A stretch of DNA of 47,530 bases from a virus. A program made the translations under genes and the position numbers. How positions within the stretch are numbered: the stretch's first letter is position 1; the number at the start of each line of letters is the position of its first letter. Positions 40,130-47,530 of this stretch are shown piece by piece. The stretch is taken from positions 1 through 47,530 of IMG/VR virus record IMGVR_UViG_3300027848_000036; one strand, given 5' to 3'. Under the pieces are notes generated by a model. That model ran no database searches. It worked only from the letters and a program-made list of their open reading frames with translations, and had not been told where the DNA came from.

Positions 40130-42956
40130 CGCCGTCGGCCTGCGCGGTTTTCACAATATCATCAATGTCAAAAAAGTCTGGGTGGCCTCCATCCAATACT
40201 AGGCAATGCACAGGAGGGTTGCTTATTTTCATCCCCTTGGTAATTCGCTTCGCGTCCGCGGTTTTGAATATACCTTTCGACTTCAGCAGCTTTATAGTTT
40301 CGGCGTAGTCTATCTGGTATTCCACACAGTATTTTTTGAATGGTTTGGTGACTATGTATATGTCCTTAGTATCAGGCTCGTATCGGATGCGTAGTTCCCC
40401 GTAGGTAGGGTCCAATGCTGGAGGGGCGTCTAGCAAGGTGCGCGAGTCTGCATCGCCCTTAATCACCAACGTGCTTTTAATGTTGGAATTCATATAGTCG
40501 CCAATAATACTCACTACATCCACGACAGGGGCGGTGACTTGGCCGCGCATCGTATCAATCATTTCCATTGTGTAGTCCAATATTGGGTTCAAATCCCACG
40601 ATAGTAAGCCACACTTATCTTTAGCGATCATCCCACCAGCAATGTTGGATGCCGCTACAGCGGACCATATGCGCTCCCGCTGCGTCAGCCCCAATTCACG
40701 GTCGAGGTTTGACTGCACACGCGCTACTATGTCCACAGCTTGCTTCTTGTTCTCCACCAACCAGCGCGCGTATTTAGGACCGGCGTGGCCATAATTATGC
40801 AGCAACTGGTGGTCAAAGAATTGTTTGGCTTCTGCTTGGTCTATGGAGTCTGTCTGCCGGATATGGTACTCAAGCAACCGCATCATTTCGCCATCTGCTC
40901 CAGTCTTCTTACCACCTAGCTTCTGGTAAAAGGACGAGTTGGAGGAGCATAGGGCGATTGTCTGCCAAGAGGTAAAATTCTGACGTAGTTCATTCGTGCT
41001 GCCCTTCATACGCTCCTTACCCTTACCCTGCGATACAGAGTACGCAAGTTCGGAGAACTCCATGTCACTCATATTGGTCATTTCGTCTATGGTGTATGGC
41101 AGGTTGTTGTAAACACCGAGACGCGTGATCTTCGCGTTCATCGTGTCCTGCTTAATAGTACACATCCCCTCGGGGGAGCCGTACACGCTATTGCACATAT
41201 GCAGAATTGTGGTCTTACCTGTGCCGGAAGTAGGGTAAATCACGTTGACAATAGCCCCGCGCTGCCCCGTAAACTTCAGTAGGGGCGCGCCAAACGCCGT
41301 CAGGGCTGCAAATGCGTGGGGTTCGTGGCCCGGACGCCCATAGAGGTCGAATACTTCTTTCCACTTCTCAAAGCTGCCCCTTGGGCCAATATGCGGCACA
41401 AGTGGGGCTGTAACCGTGGAAGGGGGGCTGTTGTGGAATCCATCCGCTGCAACTTCTACATCACCAATAATAAACTTGGTGTCCTTGTCGGTCCACCCAA
41501 ACTGCACGCGCATATTTTCTCTCCTCCGCCCATTGTTTTGTAGTTCACCTATCATGCGAATTATATAGGTTACTAACCATCGAAATTGTTTGTCCTCGCA
41601 GGCTACCCCTTGGGATGCTAGCACATCACGCCAATCCCCGTTGCCTTTGATTGCTTTAAGGGGCACCATGAATTCCTGCACTCCCTCCGCTGGTAGGTGT
41701 AGGCGCATAAGTAGTGTCTCGCCGTCCGCAGGGTCGTGCATACGCTTCACTACATATAGATCGTTGGCGTATACCAACCTAGGTTCGGACTCTTCATCCA
41801 CTGCGTCTAACCAAATACCCCCTGTTTTAGGGCGCGTGAAGCCCCAAGGGGCTTTGGTTACTTTATATTCTACGCCATCTTCCGTTAACTCCCGTTCCTC
41901 TTCGGTTGCGGGGGTTATGACTTTACCTAGTTGGATAGGGGTCTTTATCTTGCCCCAATGGGGGCATGAGGGACATATGTTCGGATTTTCTTGGTCGAAT
42001 ATTGCGCAGTTTTGTGGGCCACCTGTCTTGGCGGCTTTTTTATCCGCCTCTGTGGGGTCATAGTCGGGGTGGTTTTGGGACACGCCCGCTATCGCCTTGT
42101 CGCGCTCAATACATCTGTCTGCTATCGACAGCGCGGCGCGCCATAAAGGCTCTGAGAGGGTGGTATTGTCCTGCACACATTGTAAAAGCTGTTCGCACCC
42201 GTCCCCGGCAAGGGAGCGGTCCATGATACGCTTGAAGCTGGAGTCTATTGTGTCCAGAAGCTTCTTACCAAGTTTGGTCTTCCCCCTTGGCGCGTTACCA
42301 AACAGGCTGCTCCCCGCCACTGGTGTAGCAACTGATGCTATCAGACTCGACATGAAGGGCGCAGCAAACTCGCTAAGGCTCTGCGACGTGTATCTATCCT
42401 GTATTACCTTTACGTCTCTAGGTGTATCTTCTTTGAAATTCTTTGTATTTGGAATACGCAGGATGCGGGATACTTCAAAGACAGCAGGGTCAATAAGCAG
42501 GCCATGTTCCCTGCATCGGGCCTTTAACTGCGCCGCTACAGGTTCCCACTGCTCTCTGGTAACATCCTCCGTCAGCGGCCAATACACATGAAGCCCACCA
42601 CCGCTGCTAACAATGATAGGCCTTTTCATGCCTTCCGCTTTTATGAAGCCTTGTAGTGCCGCAATAGCATCATCTTGGATTGCGTACCCCTTACCAGTTT
42701 TGGCCTTATCTTCACCACAGTCTATATCAAGCCAGAAGGCACGCAACGCCTGCACGTTGGACTTTTTGCGGTCTTCCTTTGTTTTGAATTTGGCGAGCGA
42801 AAAGAAAACATTACGCTCCTTCGCAACCATAGTGGGTACGTAAGCATCCACTTCTGCGCGGGTCTTGAAAAACTTTTGTACGATGCTGCCTTTGATGCTT
42901 ACTACGCAGAACCACCCTCCGGCGGGCTGCACAATATCCATAAGGTCAATAGTCAC
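40119..42956 (-). CDS. primase-helicase (AEP-like primase plus superfamily 3/DUF927-type ATPase)
   Basis: Likely primes and unwinds phage DNA. The 945-aa protein has an N-terminal archaeo-eukaryotic-primase-like part: LRAFWLDIDCGED (D77, D79), IIVSSGGGLHVYWPL (115-128) and FEVSRILRIPNTKN (R164, R167), matching the three catalytic motifs. A Cys cluster (NICPSCPHWGK) follows. The C-terminal ATPase has Walker A YPTSGTGKTT (K581) and NLPYTIDEMTNMS as Walker B. GTG start at 42956 with GGGG 7-10 nt upstream; ATG at codon 6 is an alternative. Central gene of the replication module. Confidence 0.88.
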   Translation of the reverse strand: MTIDLMDIVQPAGGWFCVVSIKGSIVQKFFKTRAEVDAYVPTMVAKERNVFFSLAKFKTKEDRKKSNVQALRAFWLDIDCGEDKAKTGKGYAIQDDAIAALQGFIKAEGMKRPIIVSSGGGLHVYWPLTEDVTREQWEPVAAQLKARCREHGLLIDPAVFEVSRILRIPNTKNFKEDTPRDVKVIQDRYTSQSLSEFAAPFMSSLIASVATPVAGSSLFGNAPRGKTKLGKKLLDTIDSSFKRIMDRSLAGDGCEQLLQCVQDNTTLSEPLWRAALSIADRCIERDKAIAGVSQNHPDYDPTEADKKAAKTGGPQNCAIFDQENPNICPSCPHWGKIKTPIQLGKVITPATEEERELTEDGVEYKVTKAPWGFTRPKTGGIWLDAVDEESEPRLVYANDLYVVKRMHDPADGETLLMRLHLPAEGVQEFMVPLKAIKGNGDWRDVLASQGVACEDKQFRWLVTYIIRMIGELQNNGRRRENMRVQFGWTDKDTKFIIGDVEVAADGFHNSPPSTVTAPLVPHIGPRGSFEKWKEVFDLYGRPGHEPHAFAALTAFGAPLLKFTGQRGAIVNVIYPTSGTGKTTILHMCNSVYGSPEGMCTIKQDTMNAKITRLGVYNNLPYTIDEMTNMSDMEFSELAYSVSQGKGKERMKGSTNELRQNFTSWQTIALCSSNSSFYQKLGGKKTGADGEMMRLLEYHIRQTDSIDQAEAKQFFDHQLLHNYGHAGPKYARWLVENKKQAVDIVARVQSNLDRELGLTQRERIWSAVAASNIAGGMIAKDKCGLLSWDLNPILDYTMEMIDTMRGQVTAPVVDVVSIIGDYMNSNIKSTLVIKGDADSRTLLDAPPALDPTYGELRIRYEPDTKDIYIVTKPFKKYCVEYQIDYAETIKLLKSKGIFKTADAKRITKGMKISNPPVHCLVLDGGHPDFFDIDDIVKTAQADGDDS

Positions 42957-42995
42957 AGTGCAGCCCCATCCAATATACCGTTTGAAAGCCCCTCG

Positions 42996-43229
42996 TCACG
43001 CGGAGGCGTTTGATATGAATTTTCTTATTTGCGCAGTATGCTCTTTGCTAGGCTCGAAGGCCCCACGGAACCATAGGTATATGGTTTGTCGAGAAACACC
43101 AAGCGTTGAAGCGGCGTGGTGGACGGGTATGCGTTTTGATATGCACACCCGCCCTAATCTTACTCCTAGCTTGGTATCGTCAGCTAAGGCATTTTGCGCT
43201 ACGAGATTTGTGTCGTAGCCTCTAGCCAT
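42996..43229 (-). CDS. helix-turn-helix protein, 77 aa
   Basis: HTH in PVHHAASTLGVSRQTIYLWF (residues about 35-54), with the recognition-helix pattern S-R-Q-T-I-Y. Probably a DNA-binding regulator or origin-binding protein. ATG overlaps the stop of the gene upstream (TAATG). A 39-nt spacer to the primase gene contains no terminator. A role in controlling the early genes is plausible but not shown. Confidence 0.78.
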   Translation of the reverse strand: MARGYDTNLVAQNALADDTKLGVRLGRVCISKRIPVHHAASTLGVSRQTIYLWFRGAFEPSKEHTAQIRKFISNASA

Positions 43230-44206
43230 TAGCTTTCCTCTTCATCGCCCCAATCTTTAAGCACTTGGGATAGGTCGCGCTTCTTCGCAGGTTCTGGGGG
43301 CGCGGTCTTCTTCTTTTTGCTTACCACAGGCTCGGCGTCGTCTTCTGCGCTCTCAAAGAAACCAGCGTTGGCAGTCGCTGCTGCCTCTACAGACTCCTCT
43401 GGTATCGGAGCGGGTGCATCATCGTCGTCATCGTCGGGTTCTTCCTGCGCCACCGCCTTCTTAACTACCTTGTCGGTTTGCGATACTTGCAGGGACACAT
43501 AGGACTCCGCTTCTGGCCGCTGCTGCGCTGCGATAACAGCATCAAATTCTGCATCCGTCAGGTTCCGCACAGGTTTGAAATTGACCTTCATCGTTGGGGA
43601 TGATTTATCGAAGGACACTCTGGTTACTACTGTATCAGGGCTTTCGTTGTGGGCTACCAAGAATTTTGAGTAGCTTTCAAACGGATGGGTGTTGCCATCC
43701 CCCTTGCCAAATAGGGAAGCCGCGGGAATATTCATCTGGTACAACTCACCTTCAGGGTCACCCATAAGCATAATCGCCAACCTGCGGTTGTAACGGCACG
43801 CGCGCTTCCCGCTGCTACCAGAACCCTTCACATTTTGCGGGCAGGTAGCACATTTCTTACTCTGCGGGTCGGTAGCGCCTTCATCTGGGGTGTCCCCAAG
43901 GTTAGACCAACAATCGGGCAGTTTTGCCGCGCCGTTCGGGTCATACGCATCCGAGTAGTAGGTACGCGAAACAGCGGGTAAAGCATTCACTACGATGATA
44001 TTGATTTCATCAGCCACAGGATTACCAACTGGCTCTCCGTTCACCATGCGTTTGAACTGGTGCTGCGAATTAAGGGCTACGCGGCGTGTGGTGCCAACCC
44101 CCGGCTGGTCTTTAACCTGCTGCCCCAACGCGGTCAGCTTGCCAGTGCGCTTCGTCGCCACCACTGCGTTCTTGTCTTCAAAAATAGTCAGATTGGTATC
44201 AGTCAT
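43229..44206 (-). CDS. probable single-stranded-DNA-binding-type protein, 325 aa
   Basis: Organised like phage SSB-type proteins: an alpha/beta core (about 40-245) with four cysteines C99, C119, C122, C137 (PDCWSN, KKCATCPQN, KRACRYNRR) that could bind zinc, then a long acidic, Pro/Ala-rich linker and a final acidic tip LSQVLKDWGDEEES resembling the partner-binding C-termini of SSB proteins. Located with primase-helicase genes. T4 gp32 similarly combines a Zn site and an acidic tail, but sequence homology is not claimed. It could also be another replication accessory. Confidence 0.55.
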   Translation of the reverse strand: MTDTNLTIFEDKNAVVATKRTGKLTALGQQVKDQPGVGTTRRVALNSQHQFKRMVNGEPVGNPVADEINIIVVNALPAVSRTYYSDAYDPNGAAKLPDCWSNLGDTPDEGATDPQSKKCATCPQNVKGSGSSGKRACRYNRRLAIMLMGDPEGELYQMNIPAASLFGKGDGNTHPFESYSKFLVAHNESPDTVVTRVSFDKSSPTMKVNFKPVRNLTDAEFDAVIAAQQRPEAESYVSLQVSQTDKVVKKAVAQEEPDDDDDDAPAPIPEESVEAAATANAGFFESAEDDAEPVVSKKKKTAPPEPAKKRDLSQVLKDWGDEEES

Positions 44207-44213
44207 ATTCGCC

Positions 44214-44642
44214 TCACTTGTTGGATGGTTTACGTACTTGGATGGTGTATTTGCGGTCTGTATTCAAACCTACTGGGTGTTTGTTGGGGTGGTCCTCAAG
44301 GAACTGCCGCATAGCCCCATTATTGACGCGTTTTTCCAGTAGGTAGGGGGCATTATTCTGCACAATAAACTCGTGCATTGCCTCCCAATCACTAGCCCAA
44401 AACCGTTCAGTAACGCGTCTGGACACTGTGCCGACAGGGGTTTTGATACTATCTGCCCCTAGTCTGTTGCACTCGTCCAGCAGCGCGTTGCTTACGGTTT
44501 CAAGGTTCTCTTTAAGTGGTGCTAGCCTTTCCTTCAGGGCTTCTTCCTGTTCGGCTATGCTAGCGCGTAGGCCTGTGTATGCTTTCACAAGTGTCGGCAT
44601 ATCAAGCCCTATTTCGGGTTCTTCGGTCATAGTTTGCTCCAT
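44214..44642 (-). CDS. coiled-coil protein of the replication module, 142 aa
   Basis: N-terminal coiled coil (YTGLRASIAEQEEALKERLA) followed by a small domain: IKTPVGTVSRRVTERFWASD, then MHEFIVQNNAPYLLEKRVNN, MRQFLEDHP and a final strand pair. Phage proteins with this build are often encoded near SSB or recombination genes; I do not assign a function. The ATG four codons in (44630) has GGAG 6 nt upstream and may be the true start. Preceded by a candidate promoter at 44654-44680. Confidence 0.72.
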   Translation of the reverse strand: MEQTMTEEPEIGLDMPTLVKAYTGLRASIAEQEEALKERLAPLKENLETVSNALLDECNRLGADSIKTPVGTVSRRVTERFWASDWEAMHEFIVQNNAPYLLEKRVNNGAMRQFLEDHPNKHPVGLNTDRKYTIQVRKPSNK

Positions 44643-44653
44643 TCCCTACTCTA

Positions 44654-44680
44654 GTTATAGATGGTGTTTTACATTGTCAA
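44654..44680 (-). promoter_or_regulatory. candidate sigma70-type promoter
   Basis: Minus-strand TTGACA (44675-44680) and TATAAC (44654-44659), spaced by 15 bp, lie in the only sizeable gap (39 nt) of this part of the operon. The -35 is a perfect consensus; the spacer is shorter than the optimal 17. It would transcribe the coiled-coil, SSB-type, HTH and primase genes independently of the upstream genes. Confidence 0.5.
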
Positions 44681-44681
44681 G

Positions 44682-46223
44682 CTAGTTTTCGATTTCCATA
44701 CGATATAAATCAATTATTTTTTGGTGGTTCTCAATATTCCCGTTCAGCATTTTGTAGAGGTGGTCCTCAACAGGGCTTCCCTTTATATGCACGATGGTCA
44801 TGGGGTTGTGCTGGCCCGGACGGTTTATGCGGGCATTGGCTTGTAGATAAGTCTCTACGCTCGTTACTGGGGCGTACCAGATTATTGTGTTTGCTGCCGT
44901 AAGGGTAAGGCCATGGGACGCTGCCTGTGGCTGTATCAGCAGCACTTTGACATTGTCCCCCTCCTGAAAGCCTTTCACTATGTCACTACGTCGATTGACT
45001 GAAACCTTGCCATTGATAACATCCGACTCCACCCCTGCCTTATCCAAAGCCTTTTTCAATAGGTTTATGGTGTGGGTGAAGGGGATGAACACCAAAACTT
45101 TATGGCTGCTCTCGTTGATCGCCTCTAACACTACGTTAAGCCTGTTGCTTACGTCGAACTCCATTGTATCACCATCGTCGGTGTACGCCGCGCCCCCGCT
45201 GATCTGGAGTAGTTTGTTTATGTTTGTGGCTGCGTTGATAGAGGTAACATCTTCACCCCCCGCGGAGATAAGCATCTGCTGCTTTAGTATATTATAATAC
45301 TTCTGCTGCTGCGGCGTAAGCGGTGCCTCCCGCTCAACCACAGTCACTTCCGGCAGGTCTAGGCATTGATCTTTTTCAAACCGGATAGCCGGTTGGAGCG
45401 CGCTGTGTACCACGGTATCCGCATGGGCTTTGGCCACCCACTTGAACTGTGTCGCCTTATACATAACTTTATCGCGGAACGCCCCAAAATACTTGGGTAC
45501 TCCCTCTGGGTTGACCAGTTTTGCTAGCCCAAAAGCATCTACAGGGCTTTGCGCTGCGGGCGTACCTGTAAGCATCCACAACCAAGGTATCTTCTGGCTA
45601 AGGCGGTTCAGCACCTTCCAGCGGGTTGTCTGTGAATTTTTGTATGCGTTAGCTTCATCAACCACTATCATATCAAAATCACCGTCGAGGATTTCCTTCT
45701 CGACTACGGCTACGCCATCAGGGTTAATGATTACAAACTCCGCCCCTACAGCAAGGATTTTCCTACGTTGGGCGGCGCTACCATGCGCCACAGAACAAGT
45801 CCGGTGCATAGCAAAGGTGAACAGGTCTTGCTGCCACGCTGATTTCATAATGGATAGGGGGCAGATAACCAGCACACGGTTGATTTCACTCTGCTCCATA
45901 AGATAGTCTGCGCTCCATATAACCGAAGCGGTCTTGCCGGTCCCTTGCTCGTTGAAGCAGAAGGCCCGCTTGCGTATAGACAAGAAGGAGGAGGTAGTGC
46001 GCTGGTGGTCGAAGGGGGTAAATTTACCCGTCCATGTATAATCCCGCAGCATGGGGGAGGGGGTGTCTGCGTAGCCTAATTCGGCAAGGGCTTTGGCCTC
46101 GGAGGTTCCCCAGAAGACAGCGGTTTCCCCGCCTCCGATATCCTTATATCTCGTGATCTTCTTTTTTAGGGCCAACAGGTCCGTGTGCTGGAAGACCAGC
46201 GCCTTGTCTTCTACGATTTCCAT
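44682..46223 (-). CDS. SNF2-family DEAD/H helicase
   Basis: ATP-dependent DNA translocase or helicase, 513 aa. Motifs in order: Q-like PFDHQRTTSSFL (70-81), Walker A NEQGTGKTASV (91-101), motif Ia VLVICPLSIMKSAW, motif II VVDEANAYKN (187-196), motif III LTGTPAAQSPVD (218-229), and in the second RecA domain LIQPQAASHGLTLTAANTII and motif VI YLQANARINRPGQ. The DExx box is DEAN. Size and motif set fit SNF2-like phage helicases, thought to act in replication, recombination or fork restart. It is separated by 6 nt from the HNH gene. Confidence 0.93.
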   Translation of the reverse strand: MEIVEDKALVFQHTDLLALKKKITRYKDIGGGETAVFWGTSEAKALAELGYADTPSPMLRDYTWTGKFTPFDHQRTTSSFLSIRKRAFCFNEQGTGKTASVIWSADYLMEQSEINRVLVICPLSIMKSAWQQDLFTFAMHRTCSVAHGSAAQRRKILAVGAEFVIINPDGVAVVEKEILDGDFDMIVVDEANAYKNSQTTRWKVLNRLSQKIPWLWMLTGTPAAQSPVDAFGLAKLVNPEGVPKYFGAFRDKVMYKATQFKWVAKAHADTVVHSALQPAIRFEKDQCLDLPEVTVVEREAPLTPQQQKYYNILKQQMLISAGGEDVTSINAATNINKLLQISGGAAYTDDGDTMEFDVSNRLNVVLEAINESSHKVLVFIPFTHTINLLKKALDKAGVESDVINGKVSVNRRSDIVKGFQEGDNVKVLLIQPQAASHGLTLTAANTIIWYAPVTSVETYLQANARINRPGQHNPMTIVHIKGSPVEDHLYKMLNGNIENHQKIIDLYRMEIEN

Positions 46224-46229
46224 ACTTGC

Positions 46230-46481
46230 TCATTTCCCGTTGCGTTTTGCTCTGTTTTTGCTCCGCGAGATTACTTTCAGGTTGCTAGCCTTGTTGGTCC
46301 CACCTTTAGATATCGGTTTTGTGTGGTCTACGTCTTTGCCATCCCCCTTCTTGGCTTTCCCTGCCTTCACCATCTTGGCTCTGGCAGCGTTGGTTTTGGC
46401 CCGCCGCTTCTTATACACTTCTGTGCCACCATATTTTTCATATTCTTTTTTATATGGGCGAGGCGTTTTGGTGTACGGCAT
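46230..46481 (-). CDS. HNH endonuclease, 83 aa
   Basis: Small basic protein with an HNH core near the C-terminus: DGKDVDHTKPISKGGTNKAS, then NLKVISRSKNRAKR, which supplies the D-H, the central N and the final N. The zinc-binding cysteines of some HNH subfamilies are absent. AGGAG lies 7 nt before the ATG. May act in replication or packaging, or be a freestanding homing-type nuclease. Upstream of the SNF2 gene in the same operon. Confidence 0.85.
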   Translation of the reverse strand: MPYTKTPRPYKKEYEKYGGTEVYKKRRAKTNAARAKMVKAGKAKKGDGKDVDHTKPISKGGTNKASNLKVISRSKNRAKRNGK

Positions 46482-46490
46482 TGCTATCTC

Positions 46491-46694
46491 CTAAGTATGT
46501 ATACTATTCTTGATATGGTGTAGCATATTACGGCGCAAAGACATAGATATGCTAACCCTACTCCCCATAGGTTCAAAATTCATCACTGATACCCAAAATA
46601 GTTCATCTTGTATCGCTACCCGTAACTCGTCACGGATAAGCGCTCGTACATCCCCCTGTAATTTTAGAGACATAGCTGCGGTTTCTTCGTCCAT
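46491..46694 (-). CDS. small hypothetical protein, 67 aa
   Basis: I chose ATG 46694, with AGGAGAG 5-11 nt upstream; GTG 46697 is also in frame. The first half is an amphipathic helix (AAMSLKLQGDVRALIRDELR), the second half beta-like (VMNFEPMGSRVSISMSL). A helix of this kind with RALIRDELR occurs in several small phage proteins I have seen. Function unknown. Confidence 0.6.
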   Translation of the reverse strand: MDEETAAMSLKLQGDVRALIRDELRVAIQDELFWVSVMNFEPMGSRVSISMSLRRNMLHHIKNSIHT

Positions 46695-46704
46695 CACTTC
46701 TCTC

Positions 46705-46806
46705 CTAGATATGCTCGGCGCGGTCGTTCATCTCGTCTTCGGTCATGGGGCGGTAGCCTTCGCCGTTGCAGTCAGGGCAGGGGTCATCAACCGTTCTCAA
46801 TGTCAT
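46705..46806 (-). CDS. 33-residue CxxCxGxG micro-protein
   Basis: Encodes MTLRTVDDPCPDCNGEGYRP and MTEDEMNDRAEHI. CPDCNGEGY is a single zinc-knuckle half-site of the DnaJ CxxCxGxG type, followed by an acidic tail. AAGAGG is only one base before the ATG; a TTG two codons later has better spacing. Sits between the pentapeptide-coupled peptide and the 67-aa gene. The motif match makes chance less likely, but two partners would be needed to complete a zinc site. Confidence 0.5.
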   Translation of the reverse strand: MTLRTVDDPCPDCNGEGYRPMTEDEMNDRAEHI

Positions 46807-46828
46807 ACCTCTTGGCGACTTAACGGTG

Positions 46829-46879
46829 CTACTTCCCCAACCCTTCACACTCCGGACATTCTATTTCAGGATTGGTCAT
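46829..46879 (-). CDS. 16-residue CxxCxGxG micro-peptide
   Basis: Encodes MTNPEIECPECEGLGK. The ATG overlaps the stop of the pentapeptide-repeat gene (ATGA on the minus strand). CPECEGLG has the same CxxCxGxG spacing as the next micro-ORF downstream. Together they would supply four cysteines. Very short, so expression is uncertain. Confidence 0.45.
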   Translation of the reverse strand: MTNPEIECPECEGLGK

Positions 46880-47530
46880 CGCTGGCCCTGCCCATTTAGC
46901 GCCTGCCATTCCTCGATCCATTCAAGGGCCATCTCCGCAGCAAAGCCGCCACCAGTATCATCGCCGGGTTTGTCACCCTCTCTAATCATAGAGAACCACT
47001 GTTCTGATGGATCAGACGCGTTGTGGTGGATTTTATTGTAATCAACGCACCTCGCGTTTGCGATTGTTCCGACGAGACAGGCGCACTCGCCTTCATATTG
47101 AGAGCCATCTACACGGCCATTGCGTAGGCTCTCAGCGAGTGCGGGAACCTCGGTTTTGTTTTCGGTCAACGTCATCCACAAACATGACTTGAAAGAACGC
47201 AGGTCGGCACCGTTCAGGTCGGCATCGCTCAGGTCGGCACCGCTCAGGTCGACATCGCGCAGGTCGGCACCGCTCAGGTCGACATCGCGTAGGTCGGCAC
47301 CGCTCAGGTCGGCACCGCTCAGGTCGGCACCGCTCAGGTCGGCATCGCGCAGGTCGGCATCGCTCAGGTCGGCATCGCGCAGGTCGGCATCGCTCAGGAC
47401 GGCATCGCGCAGGTCGGCATCGCTCAGGTCGGCATCGCGCAGGTCGGCACCGCTCAGGTCGGCATCGCGCAGGTCGGCACCGAACAGGTAGACACCGCGC
47501 AGGTCGGCACCGTTTTTCACGCCCCACCGG
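46876..47530 (-). CDS. pentapeptide-repeat protein, 5' end at or beyond the window edge
   Basis: Residues from about 4 to 107 are A(D/N)Lxx pentapeptide repeats (GADLRDADLSGADLRDADLS), about 21 units, expected to form a right-handed beta-helix. A C-terminal domain of about 105 aa follows (SFKSCLWMTLTENKTEVPAL, CACLVGTIANARCVDYN, then MALEWIEEWQAL). GTG at 47520 could start translation, but the frame stays open to the edge (RWG before VKNGADLRG). If the ends are joined it starts at ATG base 5, giving MSRWGVKNGADLRG. Pentapeptide proteins can mimic DNA and inhibit gyrase; that role is not shown here. First gene of the early operon. Confidence 0.85.
   Translation of the reverse strand, partial: RWGVKNGADLRGVYLFGADLRDADLSGADLRDADLSDADLRDAVLSDADLRDADLSDADLRDADLSGADLSGADLSGADLRDVDLSGADLRDVDLSGADLSDADLNGADLRSFKSCLWMTLTENKTEVPALAESLRNGRVDGSQYEGECACLVGTIANARCVDYNKIHHNASDPSEQWFSMIREGDKPGDDTGGGFAAEMALEWIEEWQALNGQGQR
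47207..47508 (-). repeat. 15-bp degenerate tandem repeats encoding pentapeptides
   Basis: A 15-bp unit (plus-strand form AGGTCGGCACCGCTC) recurs about 20 times with a few alternative bases, in phase with the pentapeptide code. Low sequence divergence between units implies recent expansion or homogenisation. Confidence 0.85.

Noticed and set aside
40585-40597. GGGTTCAAATCCC resembling a tRNA T-arm
   Set aside because: It lies inside the primase-helicase gene (coding SWDLNP on the minus strand) and no acceptor, D or anticodon stems pair around it.
47120-47491. Arg/Ser-rich plus-strand ORF opposite the pentapeptide repeats
   Set aside because: Direct shadow of the 15-bp repeats; repetitive and unsupported.

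Overview
The window reads as the genome, or nearly the whole genome, of a lytic short-tailed (podovirus-type) double-stranded DNA phage. I infer a marine or aquatic bacterial host from the style of the small conserved proteins, but no host marker is present. Evidence for a podovirus is the order terminase, portal, scaffold, capsid, T7-gp11/gp12-like tail tube and nozzle proteins, then a set of very large repeat-rich internal virion proteins. I see no tape-measure protein, tail sheath, integrase, excisionase or tRNA gene. The two ends of the window appear to join: reading the minus strand from base 5 to base 1 and on into base 47530 supplies an in-frame ATG for the pentapeptide-repeat gene that otherwise runs off the right edge. 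This suggests a circular or circularly permuted molecule of about 47.5 kb.

Layout. (1) Bases 1-1246: a minus-strand gene of unknown function (158-778) with a strong terminator, then an intergenic control region holding five perfect 21-bp tandem repeats (973-1077). (2) Bases 1247-10515, plus strand: packaging and head genes (small terminase, large terminase interrupted by a complete class-3-type intein with a LAGLIDADG endonuclease, portal, a GroES-like co-chaperonin, scaffold, structural protein, major capsid protein), closed by a near-perfect terminator at 10543-10575. (3) Bases 10684-16641: small structural proteins, a GT-A glycosyltransferase-like protein, a lysine/glycine-rich protein carrying a perfect 174-bp tandem triplication, a cluster of tiny basic ORFs, and head-tail adaptors. 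(4) Bases 16661-18330: lysis cassette with an M15 endolysin, a two-helix holin candidate, an embedded Rz/Rz1 spanin pair and a transglutaminase-like cysteine protease. (5) Bases 18327-26292: tail module with two long repetitive fibres (one ending in an S74 self-cleaving chaperone domain), a T7-gp12-like nozzle and a decayed glycine-rich fibre remnant. (6) Bases 26289-39842: internal or ejection proteins including a GNAT-like protein, a glutamine-rich repeat protein, a lytic transglycosylase protein and a 2341-residue polyvalent protein with an HExxGH metalloprotease motif.

(7) The right-hand 7.7 kb is transcribed on the minus strand and is the replication or early module: pentapeptide-repeat protein, two tiny CPxCxGxG zinc-knuckle peptides, a small ORF, an HNH endonuclease, a SNF2-type helicase, a coiled-coil protein, a probable single-strand-binding-type protein, an HTH protein, a primase-helicase and a small terminal gene. 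It converges on the late module at a GAAA-tetraloop terminator (39845-39872). No DNA or RNA polymerase gene is visible, so if the genome is complete the phage probably relies on host polymerases.

Many junctions are ATGA, TAATG or short overlaps, so translational coupling is pervasive. The most notable items are the class 3 intein in the terminase ATPase site, the 21-bp SD-containing repeat array, the recent in-frame duplications, the cluster of micro-ORFs around 13.7 kb and the CxxCxGxG micro-ORFs near 46.8 kb.
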